Assembly: GCA_937911795.1 (NCBI GenBank)
Contig: CALDPJ010000325.1
Span: 1 to 5,831 of the forward strand
Direction of reading: 5' to 3'
Length of the DNA stretch: 5,831 nucleotides
From: an uncultured Flavobacteriales bacterium
Lineage (GTDB): Bacteria > Bacteroidota > Bacteroidia > Flavobacteriales_D > SKUL01
Both the position numbers and the translations under genes were made by a program. The stretch's first letter is position 1, and each line of letters opens with the position of its first letter. This document shows positions 1 through 5,802 of the stretch, piece after piece. The notes under the pieces are model-generated. The model had not been told where the DNA came from. It was given only the letters and a program-made list of their open reading frames with translations, and did not search any database.

Positions 1-123
1 GAAACATTGTTCAATTTCCCGATCCACAGAAATGAGACAGGTGTTCGTGCTTTGCGGCACAAAACTGCCCAGTGTATAAAGCAGCAGAACTACTAAAAGG
101 ATGATGAGTGTTATCCAGATCAT
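1..123 (-). CDS. Membrane-anchored protein, N-terminal fragment (possible SRPBCC family)
   Basis: This is an open frame of exactly 41 codons from an ATG at 123-121 to the window edge with no stop, so only the N-terminus is present. It begins MIWITLIILLVVLLLYTLGSF, one hydrophobic helix (about residues 2-21), followed by VPQSTNTCLISVDREIEQCF. A short helix, then a 'P' turn, then a beta-strand-like segment ending in an R-E-I-like pattern resembles the start of membrane-anchored polyketide-cyclase/SRPBCC proteins common in Bacteroidota. That is an inference from a short fragment. No in-frame start exists just upstream and the hydrophobic segment starts at once, which supports this ATG. It diverges from the DUF2279 gene, and a promoter candidate (TTG at 169-171, TAACTTCG at 151-144, minus strand) lies at a fitting distance. 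A real coding start is fairly sure; the family is not. Confidence 0.6.
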   Translation of the reverse strand, partial: MIWITLIILLVVLLLYTLGSFVPQSTNTCLISVDREIEQCF

Positions 124-143
124 ATTGGCTGATTTCAGCTCAG

Positions 144-171
144 CGAAGTTACATTTTTCTGCTGCATTCAA
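144..171 (-). promoter_or_regulatory. Candidate Bacteroidota promoter for the leftward gene
   Basis: On the minus strand, TTG (171-169) is followed after 17 bases by TAACTTCG (151-144). This matches the Bacteroidota housekeeping promoter pattern (TTG, 17-23 bases, TAnnTTTG) with one mismatch in the -7 box. The start codon is at 123, implying a leader of roughly 15 bases. The TTG sits in the left arm of the palindrome at 166-182. Assigned by pattern only. Confidence 0.4.
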
Positions 172-182
172 CGCCGTTGAAT
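166..182. promoter_or_regulatory. Palindromic operator candidate between divergent genes
   Basis: ATTCAACG (166-173), one central base (174), then CGTTGAAT (175-182) form a perfect 8+8 inverted repeat, the usual shape of a site for a dimeric helix-turn-helix regulator. The 10-mer GCCGTTGAAT that includes the right arm (173-182) recurs exactly at 211-220, right at the DUF2279 start codon. Each arm holds a TTG that could be the -33 element of an outward-facing promoter, so a bound protein could affect both genes. No regulator gene is in the window, so the binding partner is unknown. Confidence 0.4.
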
Positions 183-211
183 CAGGCCTGAAACGGAAAA
201 TGATATCTTAG
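177..211 (+). promoter_or_regulatory. Weak promoter candidate for the DUF2279 gene
   Basis: TATCTTAG at 204-211 matches the Bacteroidota -7 box TAnnTTTG with one mismatch. The nearest upstream TTG (177-179) is 24 bases away, slightly longer than usual. Transcription would start only a few bases before the ATG at 223, giving a nearly leaderless message. This weakens the call. Confidence 0.25.
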
Positions 212-222
212 CCGTTGAATTG

Positions 223-1179
223 ATGACAACTGGTACAATAAGGAATTTCAGGCCTTTTTTCGGGCATTTAGTCTGGTTGGTGGTGATGGTGCTGGCGGGA
301 GTATTGGCTCATGGTAATCTTGTTGCCCAATCTGCGGATACCGTAGCATTCAAACCTGCACGCGCGTGGTTGGTGGGATCGTCGGGTGCTGCCATTGGCG
401 CGGGTACTATTGTAGGTTTGAGCGTGCTTTGGTACAAGGATCACGATCGTTCGCAGTTTCATTTATTCAATGATAATGGTGACTGGCTTCAGATGGATAA
501 AGCCGGACACGCGATGACCGCTTATTACATGGGACACATGGGAATCCGCGCGCTGCAATGGACGGGAACAGAACGAAAAAAGGCGGTCTGGATCGGTGGT
601 TTGTACGGATTTACATACCTCACTGCTATTGAAGTGCTGGATAGCTTTTCTGATGAATATGGCTTTTCTGTGGGTGACGTGGCTTCGAATGGTATGGGTG
701 CGGCAATGGCTATCGGTCAGGAATTGCTTTGGAGAGAACAGCGTATGTTTTTAAAATTCTCTGCACAATATTCACCTTATGCGCAGTACCGTCCGGAAGT
801 GCTGGGCAGCGAACCGCTGGAACGATTGCTGAAAGATTACAATGGACAAACCTATTGGTTATCGGTAAATGCATCGGCATGGTTTCGTGAAAAACCGGAT
901 TGGCTACCGGCCTGGCTGAATATTGCCGCAGGGTACGGAGTGGATGGACTGACGGGAGGAACGTCGAATCCGGCTTTTAATCATGAAGGGGAGCCGTTGC
1001 CATTTTTTCAGCGCCAGCGACAACTTTATTTGAGTATTGATGTGGATCTGACCCGGATTAAAACCCGCTCAAAGGTGTTGAGAACCTGTTTCGATTTGCT
1101 GAGCTTTGTAAAAATTCCGGCTCCGGCCATTGAAATCAACCAGCAGGGAACGGTGCGCGGACATTGGATTTACTTTTGA
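223..1179 (+). CDS. DUF2279 family (YfiM-like) envelope protein
   Basis: This 318-residue protein has unknown biochemical function. The N-terminus has a hydrophobic segment at about 16-34 ending in VAQS, which reads as a signal peptide or anchor. A second hydrophobic stretch follows at about 49-70. The recognisable core is D92-K-A-G-H96 followed by a hydrophobic helix, then E137 in AIEVLDSFSDEYGFSVGD (135-152) and N156-G-M-G. This DK..GH / E..D....GFS.GD / N pattern is typical of the DUF2279 family (which includes E. coli YfiM) and recalls VanZ-like folds. The C-terminal ~140 residues are rich in aromatic residues and end in Tyr-Phe; a terminal Phe is common in outer-membrane barrel proteins, but that is only suggestive. 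A TTG at 220 could also start the frame; I prefer the ATG at 223. It faces the EEP gene tail to tail with a 3-bp gap. Confidence 0.85.
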   Translation: MTTGTIRNFRPFFGHLVWLVVMVLAGVLAHGNLVAQSADTVAFKPARAWLVGSSGAAIGAGTIVGLSVLWYKDHDRSQFHLFNDNGDWLQMDKAGHAMTAYYMGHMGIRALQWTGTERKKAVWIGGLYGFTYLTAIEVLDSFSDEYGFSVGDVASNGMGAAMAIGQELLWREQRMFLKFSAQYSPYAQYRPEVLGSEPLERLLKDYNGQTYWLSVNASAWFREKPDWLPAWLNIAAGYGVDGLTGGTSNPAFNHEGEPLPFFQRQRQLYLSIDVDLTRIKTRSKVLRTCFDLLSFVKIPAPAIEINQQGTVRGHWIYF

Positions 1180-1201
1180 TTTTCAATAGATGTATTGAAA
1201 A
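1180..1201. terminator. AT-rich hairpin at a convergent gene junction
   Basis: TTTTCAATA (1180-1188), loop GATG (1189-1192) and TATTGAAAA (1193-1201) form a perfect 9-bp stem. It starts just after the DUF2279 stop and covers the last five residue codons plus the stop of the EEP gene on the other strand. The position suits a shared bidirectional terminator or 3'-end stabiliser. Against that, only one pair is G:C and no clear T-run follows on either strand, so the stem is weak. Confidence 0.4.
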
Positions 1202-2253
1202 GTAGCGTAAACGGGCAGGTGATCTGAATAGCCTCCGTAGTAGCTCGGCCCGCCGTAGGTTTTATTCGGATATTCAACGCCTTTTTTCGATGTGTAAATC
1301 ATCCAGGGCTCGCGCAGAATACCACCAGCATCTGCGGGGCAATGCAATCCGGTTGCAGAGTCGCGCAACGACCAACTCACCAGAATCTGGTCGAGCATGC
1401 TCCAGGTTCCTTTATAATTAAAAGTGCCTTCGCCCCGGGAATAAGCAGCCGAATGTAGGTTGTATAGTGGTTTCTCGGTTTCCTCGGGAATGGTTGCGCC
1501 ACCGAGTATTTCTTCTACGCTGGTATCATCCGGATTGTCATTGAAGTCGCCCATGACGACAATCTTCGCGTCAGGGTCGGCTTGTTGAAGTGAATCTATT
1601 TTTGTTCTCACCAGTTTTGCGATGGCGTTTCGGTTGGGCGCACTTTTTTCCACCCCACCATAACGAGACGGCCAATGGTTCACAAAAATGTGCAGCGTAT
1701 CGGTTTTTCGGGCCACTCCGGTGACATATAACACATCCCGGGTCGGATTGCCCGAAGTGACCAAAGGAGCAGTGAAAGATTGGTGTTTCAGAACAGAGAA
1801 ATGTCCGGGTTTGTACAACAACGCAACATCAATACCGCGTCTGTCGGGACTGTCGTTGTGAACAATCTGGTATCCCGCGTTGCTGATTTCCTGTTGTTTG
1901 GTGAGATCGAGTACCACCATTTTGTTTTCTACTTCGCACAAACCTACGAGATCGGGCAGTTCGGGAGACGGAATGGCGGCAATGACTTTTGCAAGGTTCG
2001 ATAGCTTCTTGTGATATCGTTTTTCGGTCCATTGTTTTTCGGCTTCCGGAAGGAATTCGGTATCGGAAATGGCGGGATCGTTGATCGTGTCGAAGAGATT
2101 CTCAACATTGTAAAATGCAACGGTAAATGTGTCGATCTCGGATTTGACTATCTGGGCGTTGGCTGTGGAGAAAATCAGCAAAAATGTGGCGGTAACCAGT
2201 GCGAACCGCTGAAGTAAAACGGGCAGTGTCTTCACCTGAAAAATCATTTTCAT
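1183..2253 (-). CDS. Secreted endonuclease/exonuclease/phosphatase (EEP) family protein
   Basis: This 356-residue metal-dependent phosphoesterase has the DNase I / exonuclease III fold. A signal peptide (about 1-33, ending ANA before Q34) exports it, so it probably acts in the periplasm or outside the cell. EEP motifs appear in order: YNVENLFDT (48-56); GLCEVEN (104-110), whose Glu is the likely metal ligand; SPDRRGIDVALLY (135-147); NHWPSRYGG (192-200), with the catalytic-type His; GDFND (235-239); WSMLDQILVS (284-293); and SDHLPV (343-348), with the terminal catalytic Asp-His. All expected catalytic residues are present and the length is normal for secreted Bacteroidota members. The substrate (nucleic acid, phospholipid or phosphoinositide) cannot be told from sequence. 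M3 (codon at 2247-2245) is an alternative start. The gene lies 14 bp after the serine hydrolase stop, so the two are probably co-transcribed. Confidence 0.9.
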   Translation of the reverse strand: MKMIFQVKTLPVLLQRFALVTATFLLIFSTANAQIVKSEIDTFTVAFYNVENLFDTINDPAISDTEFLPEAEKQWTEKRYHKKLSNLAKVIAAIPSPELPDLVGLCEVENKMVVLDLTKQQEISNAGYQIVHNDSPDRRGIDVALLYKPGHFSVLKHQSFTAPLVTSGNPTRDVLYVTGVARKTDTLHIFVNHWPSRYGGVEKSAPNRNAIAKLVRTKIDSLQQADPDAKIVVMGDFNDNPDDTSVEEILGGATIPEETEKPLYNLHSAAYSRGEGTFNYKGTWSMLDQILVSWSLRDSATGLHCPADAGGILREPWMIYTSKKGVEYPNKTYGGPSYYGGYSDHLPVYATFQYIY

Positions 2254-2267
2254 ATGGTCTACGTTCT

Positions 2268-3815
2268 TTATTTCAGTCGTTTAAACTCCAGTTCTTCGAA
2301 GTAAAAGTCGGGATTCGGAACTACAATTTCAACTTCCTTTGGTTTATCCTTTTCATCCAGCAGGAATTGTGCCGTGCCCACGGGCAGCATGTGTGTCTGA
2401 TCCCAGTGCAGGATAAAGGTATCGTCAGACATCGGTTCGAACCAACCACTAAAAAGTGGAGTGGGGACGAACTGAAATTTCAATGTGTCTGATTTCAGCT
2501 TTACTTCCAGGTTTCCATACATCTCGCCGCCGTATGTTCCTGCGTAATCCTTCAGCGGCAGTTTGTGGTTGGGCGGATCGGCACGTTGTTCCATCAATTT
2601 GGCAACCCGTTCGTTTTCCTGTGTGTACCGTCCTTCGATAAAAGGTAAAAATAATTCGCTCCAGTCCTTGTCGCTGTCCTCGCCGCCGATGATGAAATCG
2701 AGCAGGGTGAGGTGCAGGATGTGCGAAAGCGAGGAGACGTTGTTGGTGAGGATGACGAAACCCGCATTGTGACCCGGAATCATCGTCAGGTTGCTGATCA
2801 TCGCATCGTATCCACCACCGTGACTCACGATTTTTTCTCCGCGGTACGTTTTAACATTCCAGCCCAATCCATAACCATCAAACGTTTGGCCCGGATAGGT
2901 TCGCTCGGCCCATGCCCCTACAGGAAGTGGGTTGTGAACGGTCCACATTTCCCGCCAGCGATCTTCGGTAAATAAGGTGTCGGAGCCGTTGATTCCGCGG
3001 TTGAGCTGCAGGGTCATCCAGCGACACAGATCTTCGGCATTCGAAACCAGTGCACCGGCCGGTGCCATGTTGTCCCAGTTGATGTAAGGAATTGGAATAT
3101 TTTCGCCGGGTTGCCCGGAATGCGGAATGGCGACATTATCATATTCTCCAACTTTCGAAGAACTCGTCAGCGTGCGGTCCATCTCCAACGGATCCAGAAT
3201 GCGTTCCTGCACAAACTCGGCCCACGATTTTCCGCTCACTTTTTCGAGCACCAATCCTGCGGCGATAAACATGATGTTCTGGTATCCGAAGCCATCGCGG
3301 AATTCAAATTCGGGTTCGAGAAATTTAGCCCGCTTAACAACTTCCTCCATACTGTGTGTGGAAGCGTGCCAGAGCAAATCTCCGCTGAAGGTTTTCAAAC
3401 CGCCTCTGTGCGTTAACAAATCTTCGATGTTCATGTGCTGCGTCACCCACGGATCATACAACTCAAAATAGGGCAGGTAATCCACCACTTTGTCGTCCCA
3501 CTTGAGTTTTCCCTCATCCACGAGCATGGCCAGCGAAGCAGCCGTAAAAGCTTTCGAAATGGACGCAATCGCATAGAGCGACTGGCCGTTGGGTTGCTCG
3601 CTTTTTCCTTTCTCGAGCTCGCCAAAGCCGTGGTTAAATACGATTTCTCCGTTTTGCACAATGGCGACAGAAAGACCGGGAACATCCCAATCTACCCGGA
3701 ACTGTTCAATCTGTTCTTCGAGATCGGAATAGTTTTTTACCTGTGAAAATACAGCAGTCGAAAGGCCGATGAAAACCGCTGTGATGGTGACAACACGAAA
3801 GAAGGAAGTGCGCAT
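2268..3815 (-). CDS. Secreted serine hydrolase, beta-lactamase family, with C-terminal DUF3471-like domain
   Basis: This 515-residue protein resembles class C beta-lactamases, D-alanyl-D-alanine carboxypeptidases and related esterases. A signal peptide spans about 1-24 (VFS before Q25). The catalytic S85-I-S-K88 gives the SxxK nucleophile and base; LLTHRGGL is at 133-140; Y178-Q-N180 is the YxN element; APAGALVSNAEDLCRWM (251-267) and GYGLGW (314-319) are typical of the family; and H332-G-G-G stands in for the KTG element. After about residue 415, a separate domain (PLKDYAGTYGGEMYG...) resembles the beta-rich DUF3471/lipocalin-like domain often fused to these enzymes. The substrate is unknown: peptidoglycan peptides, D-amino peptides or esters are all possible. 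The gene name alone should not be read as antibiotic resistance. It is followed by the EEP gene after 14 bp and preceded by a 50-bp gap holding a promoter candidate. Confidence 0.93.
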   Translation of the reverse strand: MRTSFFRVVTITAVFIGLSTAVFSQVKNYSDLEEQIEQFRVDWDVPGLSVAIVQNGEIVFNHGFGELEKGKSEQPNGQSLYAIASISKAFTAASLAMLVDEGKLKWDDKVVDYLPYFELYDPWVTQHMNIEDLLTHRGGLKTFSGDLLWHASTHSMEEVVKRAKFLEPEFEFRDGFGYQNIMFIAAGLVLEKVSGKSWAEFVQERILDPLEMDRTLTSSSKVGEYDNVAIPHSGQPGENIPIPYINWDNMAPAGALVSNAEDLCRWMTLQLNRGINGSDTLFTEDRWREMWTVHNPLPVGAWAERTYPGQTFDGYGLGWNVKTYRGEKIVSHGGGYDAMISNLTMIPGHNAGFVILTNNVSSLSHILHLTLLDFIIGGEDSDKDWSELFLPFIEGRYTQENERVAKLMEQRADPPNHKLPLKDYAGTYGGEMYGNLEVKLKSDTLKFQFVPTPLFSGWFEPMSDDTFILHWDQTHMLPVGTAQFLLDEKDKPKEVEIVVPNPDFYFEELEFKRLK

Positions 3816-3837
3816 GGGTAGAGTTTAGATTGCACCC

Positions 3838-3863
3838 CAAAAATAGCAAGGTTTTCAGAACAA
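3838..3863 (-). promoter_or_regulatory. Candidate internal promoter for the hydrolase-EEP pair
   Basis: On the minus strand, TATTTTTG (3845-3838) is an exact match to the Bacteroidota -7 box TAnnTTTG. A TTG (3863-3861) lies 15 bases upstream, a little shorter than the usual 17-23. The hydrolase ATG at 3815 is about 22 bases downstream of the box. It sits in the only sizeable gap of the minus-strand cluster, which suggests that the two exported hydrolases can be expressed without the two upstream membrane-protein genes. Confidence 0.4.
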
Positions 3864-3865
3864 CA

Positions 3866-4342
3866 TCAGTAGCCGTGTTGTGAGATGATTTCGCGCTCGG
3901 TTTCGTTCAGGTGCAAATGCTTCGCGGCTTTTTCGGGTGTGGGACGTGAAAAGGCGATCAACGCCATTCCCACCAGCGCCATGGCCATGAAATAGCGGTC
4001 GTAATGGAGCACAAACCATACAATTGCAAAGAACGTTGCGCCTTCGAGCAAGGCCCAGCGGATGATACAGGCCGAGCGGTATTCATTGAGTTTACCGGCG
4101 AGCTCGGGAAATTCGCGCGCTTTTTTCACCCGGAGCTGAAACAGCCATTCGCTGAGGACGATTCCTGCCAGCATCACCGCTGCGGGGACATACAGCAGAT
4201 AATCCTCTTCGATGACTGCGCCGTCGATTGTTTGAGCGTCGAGTAGTACAAATCGTACAATTCCGAGAAAGAGCAGCGAAGCGCCTAGAATGGAAGCATG
4301 AACAATGCGCAGGGGCTGGAAAAAGGAAGATGACTGGTCCAT
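3866..4342 (-). CDS. Hypothetical four-helix membrane protein
   Basis: I do not recognise a named family for this 158-residue protein. Four hydrophobic helices are visible at about 12-34, 49-70, 92-112 and 114-132. The loop between helices 2 and 3 is basic and charged (RVKKAREFPELAGKLNEYRS, 71-90), and helix 3 begins with IIRWALLEGATFFAI. The cytoplasmic-looking tail RPTPEKAAKHLHLNETE (133-149) is amphipathic and charged. The ExxxKLxxYR / RWALLEG / RPTxEK layout resembles short conserved hypothetical proteins I associate with Bacteroidota, which is a recollection and not a database result. There is no signal peptide or catalytic motif. It starts 5 bp after the DUF486 stop, so the two are almost certainly co-transcribed. 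No Shine-Dalgarno sequence precedes the ATG. Confidence 0.85.
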   Translation of the reverse strand: MDQSSSFFQPLRIVHASILGASLLFLGIVRFVLLDAQTIDGAVIEEDYLLYVPAAVMLAGIVLSEWLFQLRVKKAREFPELAGKLNEYRSACIIRWALLEGATFFAIVWFVLHYDRYFMAMALVGMALIAFSRPTPEKAAKHLHLNETEREIISQHGY

Positions 4343-4347
4343 AACGT

Positions 4348-4719
4348 TTAATTTTCCTTAAATATAAAATAAACTGCCAGCACCAGAAAGCCAAAACCGA
4401 TGAGATGATTGAGCCGGAAGGTCTCATTTTTAAAGAATACTACCGAAAAGAGGACGAAAACGAGCAGGGTAATGACTTCCTGCAGCACCTTAAGCTGAAC
4501 CAGCGAAAACGGGCCGCCCATTTCGCGGTAGCCGATGCGGTTGGCCGGCACCTGAAAGAAATACTCGAACAAGGCAATTCCCCAGCTGATGAGCACGATG
4601 GAAATCAATCCCAGGTTTTCGAACCATTTCAGTTCTTTGAATTTGAGATGTCCGTACCAGGCGAGGGTCATGAATCCGTTGGAAAGGACCAGCAGCAGAA
4701 TGGTGTAGAAGGCTTTCAT
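4348..4719 (-). CDS. DUF486 (DMT-superfamily-like) membrane protein
   Basis: This 123-residue inner-membrane protein has four predicted helices at about 3-22, 36-54, 75-96 and 104-120. It has the conserved DUF486 motifs in order: WYGH (21-24), SWGIALFEY (45-53), QVPANRIG (56-63), QLKVLQEVIT (75-84) and NHLIGF (104-109). Its length is normal for the family. DUF486 proteins resemble half-size drug/metabolite transporters (EamA or SMR type), which usually work as dimers, but no substrate is established. It is the first gene of the minus-strand cluster; the four-helix protein follows after 5 bp. Its upstream region has no convincing promoter: TAAATTCG (4746-4739, minus) is a one-mismatch -7 box but has no TTG at the right distance. 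Confidence 0.94.
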   Translation of the reverse strand: MKAFYTILLLVLSNGFMTLAWYGHLKFKELKWFENLGLISIVLISWGIALFEYFFQVPANRIGYREMGGPFSLVQLKVLQEVITLLVFVLFSVVFFKNETFRLNHLIGFGFLVLAVYFIFKEN

Positions 4720-4860
4720 GGTGTTGAATTTTAGCCGCCGAATTTACGCCAAATCCGGTTTCGGTTTAGTAGATTAGGAAGAACAGATTACCGGCTTCAG
4801 TAGAATAGCAATTAAAAAACTTTTCCTCCCAGTCGGTTTTGACTTAATATACTACACCAC
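4720..4860. other. Intergenic region upstream of the DUF486 gene
   Basis: This AT-rich spacer (about 37% G+C) should carry the promoter of the minus-strand cluster. I find only the one-mismatch -7 box mentioned under the DUF486 gene, with no matching upstream element. I see no open frame of note, repeat or RNA gene. Confidence 0.6.
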
Positions 4861-5040
4861 AAGTTCCGACGCTGGCGGATTGCGCTATGACTCAGCTCCG
4901 AATAAGAGCGCTCAAAGCCGTCATAGTGAGACCCGTACGGGCAGGCTCTGGAAGCGACACGTGATCCGGCGCTCCCAGCCGTGCCCGTATGGGCGCCTGA
5001 GTAATCCCCTCCCTGGCCCTCCCCGAGGAGGGAGTAGATC
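4861..5040. repeat. GC-rich structured intergenic element with three inverted repeats
   Basis: About 63% G+C by hand count (113 of 180), against about 33-38% on both flanks. Three hairpins follow each other. First, 4883-4891 pairs with 4920-4928 (9 bp, one G-T pair; core CTATGAC/GTCATAG) and encloses a GCTC/GAGC stem (4895-4898, 4906-4909). Second, 4932-4943 pairs with 4982-4993 (12 bp, one G-T pair) and continues inward with GGCT/AGCC (4944-4947, 4977-4980) and GGAAGCG/CGCTCC (4950-4956, 4970-4975). Third, CCCTCC (5017-5022), loop CCGA, GGAGGG (5027-5032). ACTCAG (4890-4895) and CTGAGT (4997-5002) could pair over long range instead. CAAGT (4860-4864) and ACTTG (5043-5047) bracket the block. 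Possible readings are a dispersed palindromic repeat (REP/MITE-like), a structured RNA of unknown strand, or a mobile-element remnant. It has no transposase and matches no tRNA, rRNA or riboswitch I recognise. Confidence 0.55.
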
Positions 5041-5331
5041 GTACTTGAAGATATGGATAGTGGATGAAAATGGAAAATGAAGTATTGGTTTTCAGGCCAG
5101 CGCGATTTACAATCCGAACCTCAAAAAGAGATAATTTAGAAGTGCTAATAGCAACCTGATTGTTTTACATGTCTTTAAAAGATGCTCACAATCAGCGCGT
5201 TAAAATTAGTGAAATAGTAGATAAAAGTGTTATAAAAAAGAAATTGAATGCCTTAACTTGTTGGTTTGTGTGAAAAAGAACCATCCTGTGTCATGAGTTC
5301 GGAGTATTTACTGAATGACTAATTTTACCGC
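5041..5331. other. AT-rich intergenic region upstream of the cytochrome gene
   Basis: This is roughly 33% G+C with no convincing gene. It holds an 8-bp inverted repeat (CTGATTGT 5156-5163, ACAATCAG 5188-5195) and a 34-codon open frame (5169-5273, plus) that I do not call as a gene. One-mismatch -7 boxes occur at 5132-5139 (TAATTTAG) and 5320-5327 (TAATTTTA), but neither has a well-placed TTG and an acceptable leader. The cytochrome promoter presumably lies here but cannot be placed. Confidence 0.6.
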
Positions 5332-5781
5332 ATGAAAAGATTTTCTGTCGCCGGGATATTTTTGATGCTGATGATCGCGTTGTTTGTGGGATTTCCCGGA
5401 TGCAAAGAGGCCGAAACAGAACCTAAATCCGACAGCGAAATTGTAATGGCCAAAGACAGCGAACTCGCGTTGCTGATGCGTGACCTTACCACCGAAACCG
5501 AAGCCATTCGCGCAGCATTGGAGCGCGGAGAAGAACACCCGCTGTGGAGCAGGGTAGAAGAGCTGCACACGGCCACACCCACAGACTCAACGCGAACAGG
5601 CCCTGTGTTTGAAGGATTTTCAAATGCATTTATCCGCTCGGTACGGGAAATGGAAAACGCAGATTCCCTGAAGGTGAAACATTTCAACGCGGTGATCAAC
5701 ACCTGCATGGACTGCCACCGCACGTATTGCCCCGGACCGATGAAAAGGATTGAGAAGTTTTATTTGAAGGATCGGTTTTGA
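5332..5781 (+). CDS. Lipoprotein c-type cytochrome (cytochrome c'-like)
   Basis: This 149-residue exported heme protein begins with a lipoprotein signal: basic start MKR, a hydrophobic core (about 5-21) and the lipobox-like FPGC, with C24 as the likely lipidated cysteine. A short acidic linker follows. The mature part is helical: SELALLMRDLTTETEAIRAALERGE (44-68) and a second helix-rich half. A single heme site lies near the C-terminus, C125-M-D-C128-H129. One CxxCH close to the C-terminus of a ~125-residue helical domain is the cytochrome c' arrangement. The following TYCPGPMKRIEKFYL (131-145) adds C133 and a CPGP turn that I associate with a Bacteroidota cytochrome family. M49 is a possible distal ligand (inference). 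It is probably attached to a membrane facing the periplasm, for electron transfer or binding of small gases. The ATG fits the signal peptide. It appears monocistronic within this window. Confidence 0.87.
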   Translation: MKRFSVAGIFLMLMIALFVGFPGCKEAETEPKSDSEIVMAKDSELALLMRDLTTETEAIRAALERGEEHPLWSRVEELHTATPTDSTRTGPVFEGFSNAFIRSVREMENADSLKVKHFNAVINTCMDCHRTYCPGPMKRIEKFYLKDRF

Positions 5782-5784
5782 AAA

Positions 5785-5802
5785 TTGCCTCAGTCAGGGC
5801 AA
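5785..5802 (+). terminator. Weak hairpin after the cytochrome gene
   Basis: TTGCC (5785-5789) and GGCAA (5798-5802) form a 5-bp stem with an 8-base loop, 3 bp after the stop codon. The position suits a terminator, but the stem is short and is followed by AATTAG with no T-run, so the call is weak. Confidence 0.2.

Noticed and set aside
220..225. TTG at 220 as the start of the DUF2279 protein
   Set aside because: The ATG directly after it (223) is the more usual start and loses only one residue.
3111..3746. Several plus-strand open frames of 100-114 codons opposite the serine hydrolase
   Set aside because: They are complementary-strand shadows of a gene with all catalytic motifs, and none shows a domain.
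2268..3815. Reading the serine hydrolase as an antibiotic-resistance beta-lactamase
   Set aside because: The 515-residue length, HGG in place of KTG and the C-terminal DUF3471-like domain fit the broad hydrolase family; nothing shows activity on beta-lactams.
4405..4734. Plus-strand open frame of 109 codons opposite the DUF486 gene
   Set aside because: It is rich in Glu, Gln and His, as expected from the reverse complement of a hydrophobic membrane protein.
4880..5080. Open frame of 66 codons on the plus strand in the GC-rich island
   Set aside because: It is a translation of the palindromic element, with Arg/Ser/Pro/Gly-rich low-complexity sequence (SNPLPGPPRGGSR) and no domain. The frame is open because the block is GC-rich.
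5169..5273. Open frame of 34 codons (MSLKDAHNQRVKISEIV...) on the plus strand
   Set aside because: It is short, has no recognisable family or ribosome binding site, and lies in AT-rich spacer. It could be a tiny gene or remnant but cannot be supported from sequence alone.
5325..5723. Long antisense open frame opposite the cytochrome gene
   Set aside because: It is Ser/Arg-rich with no motif. The plus-strand frame has a lipoprotein signal and a heme site, so this is a shadow.
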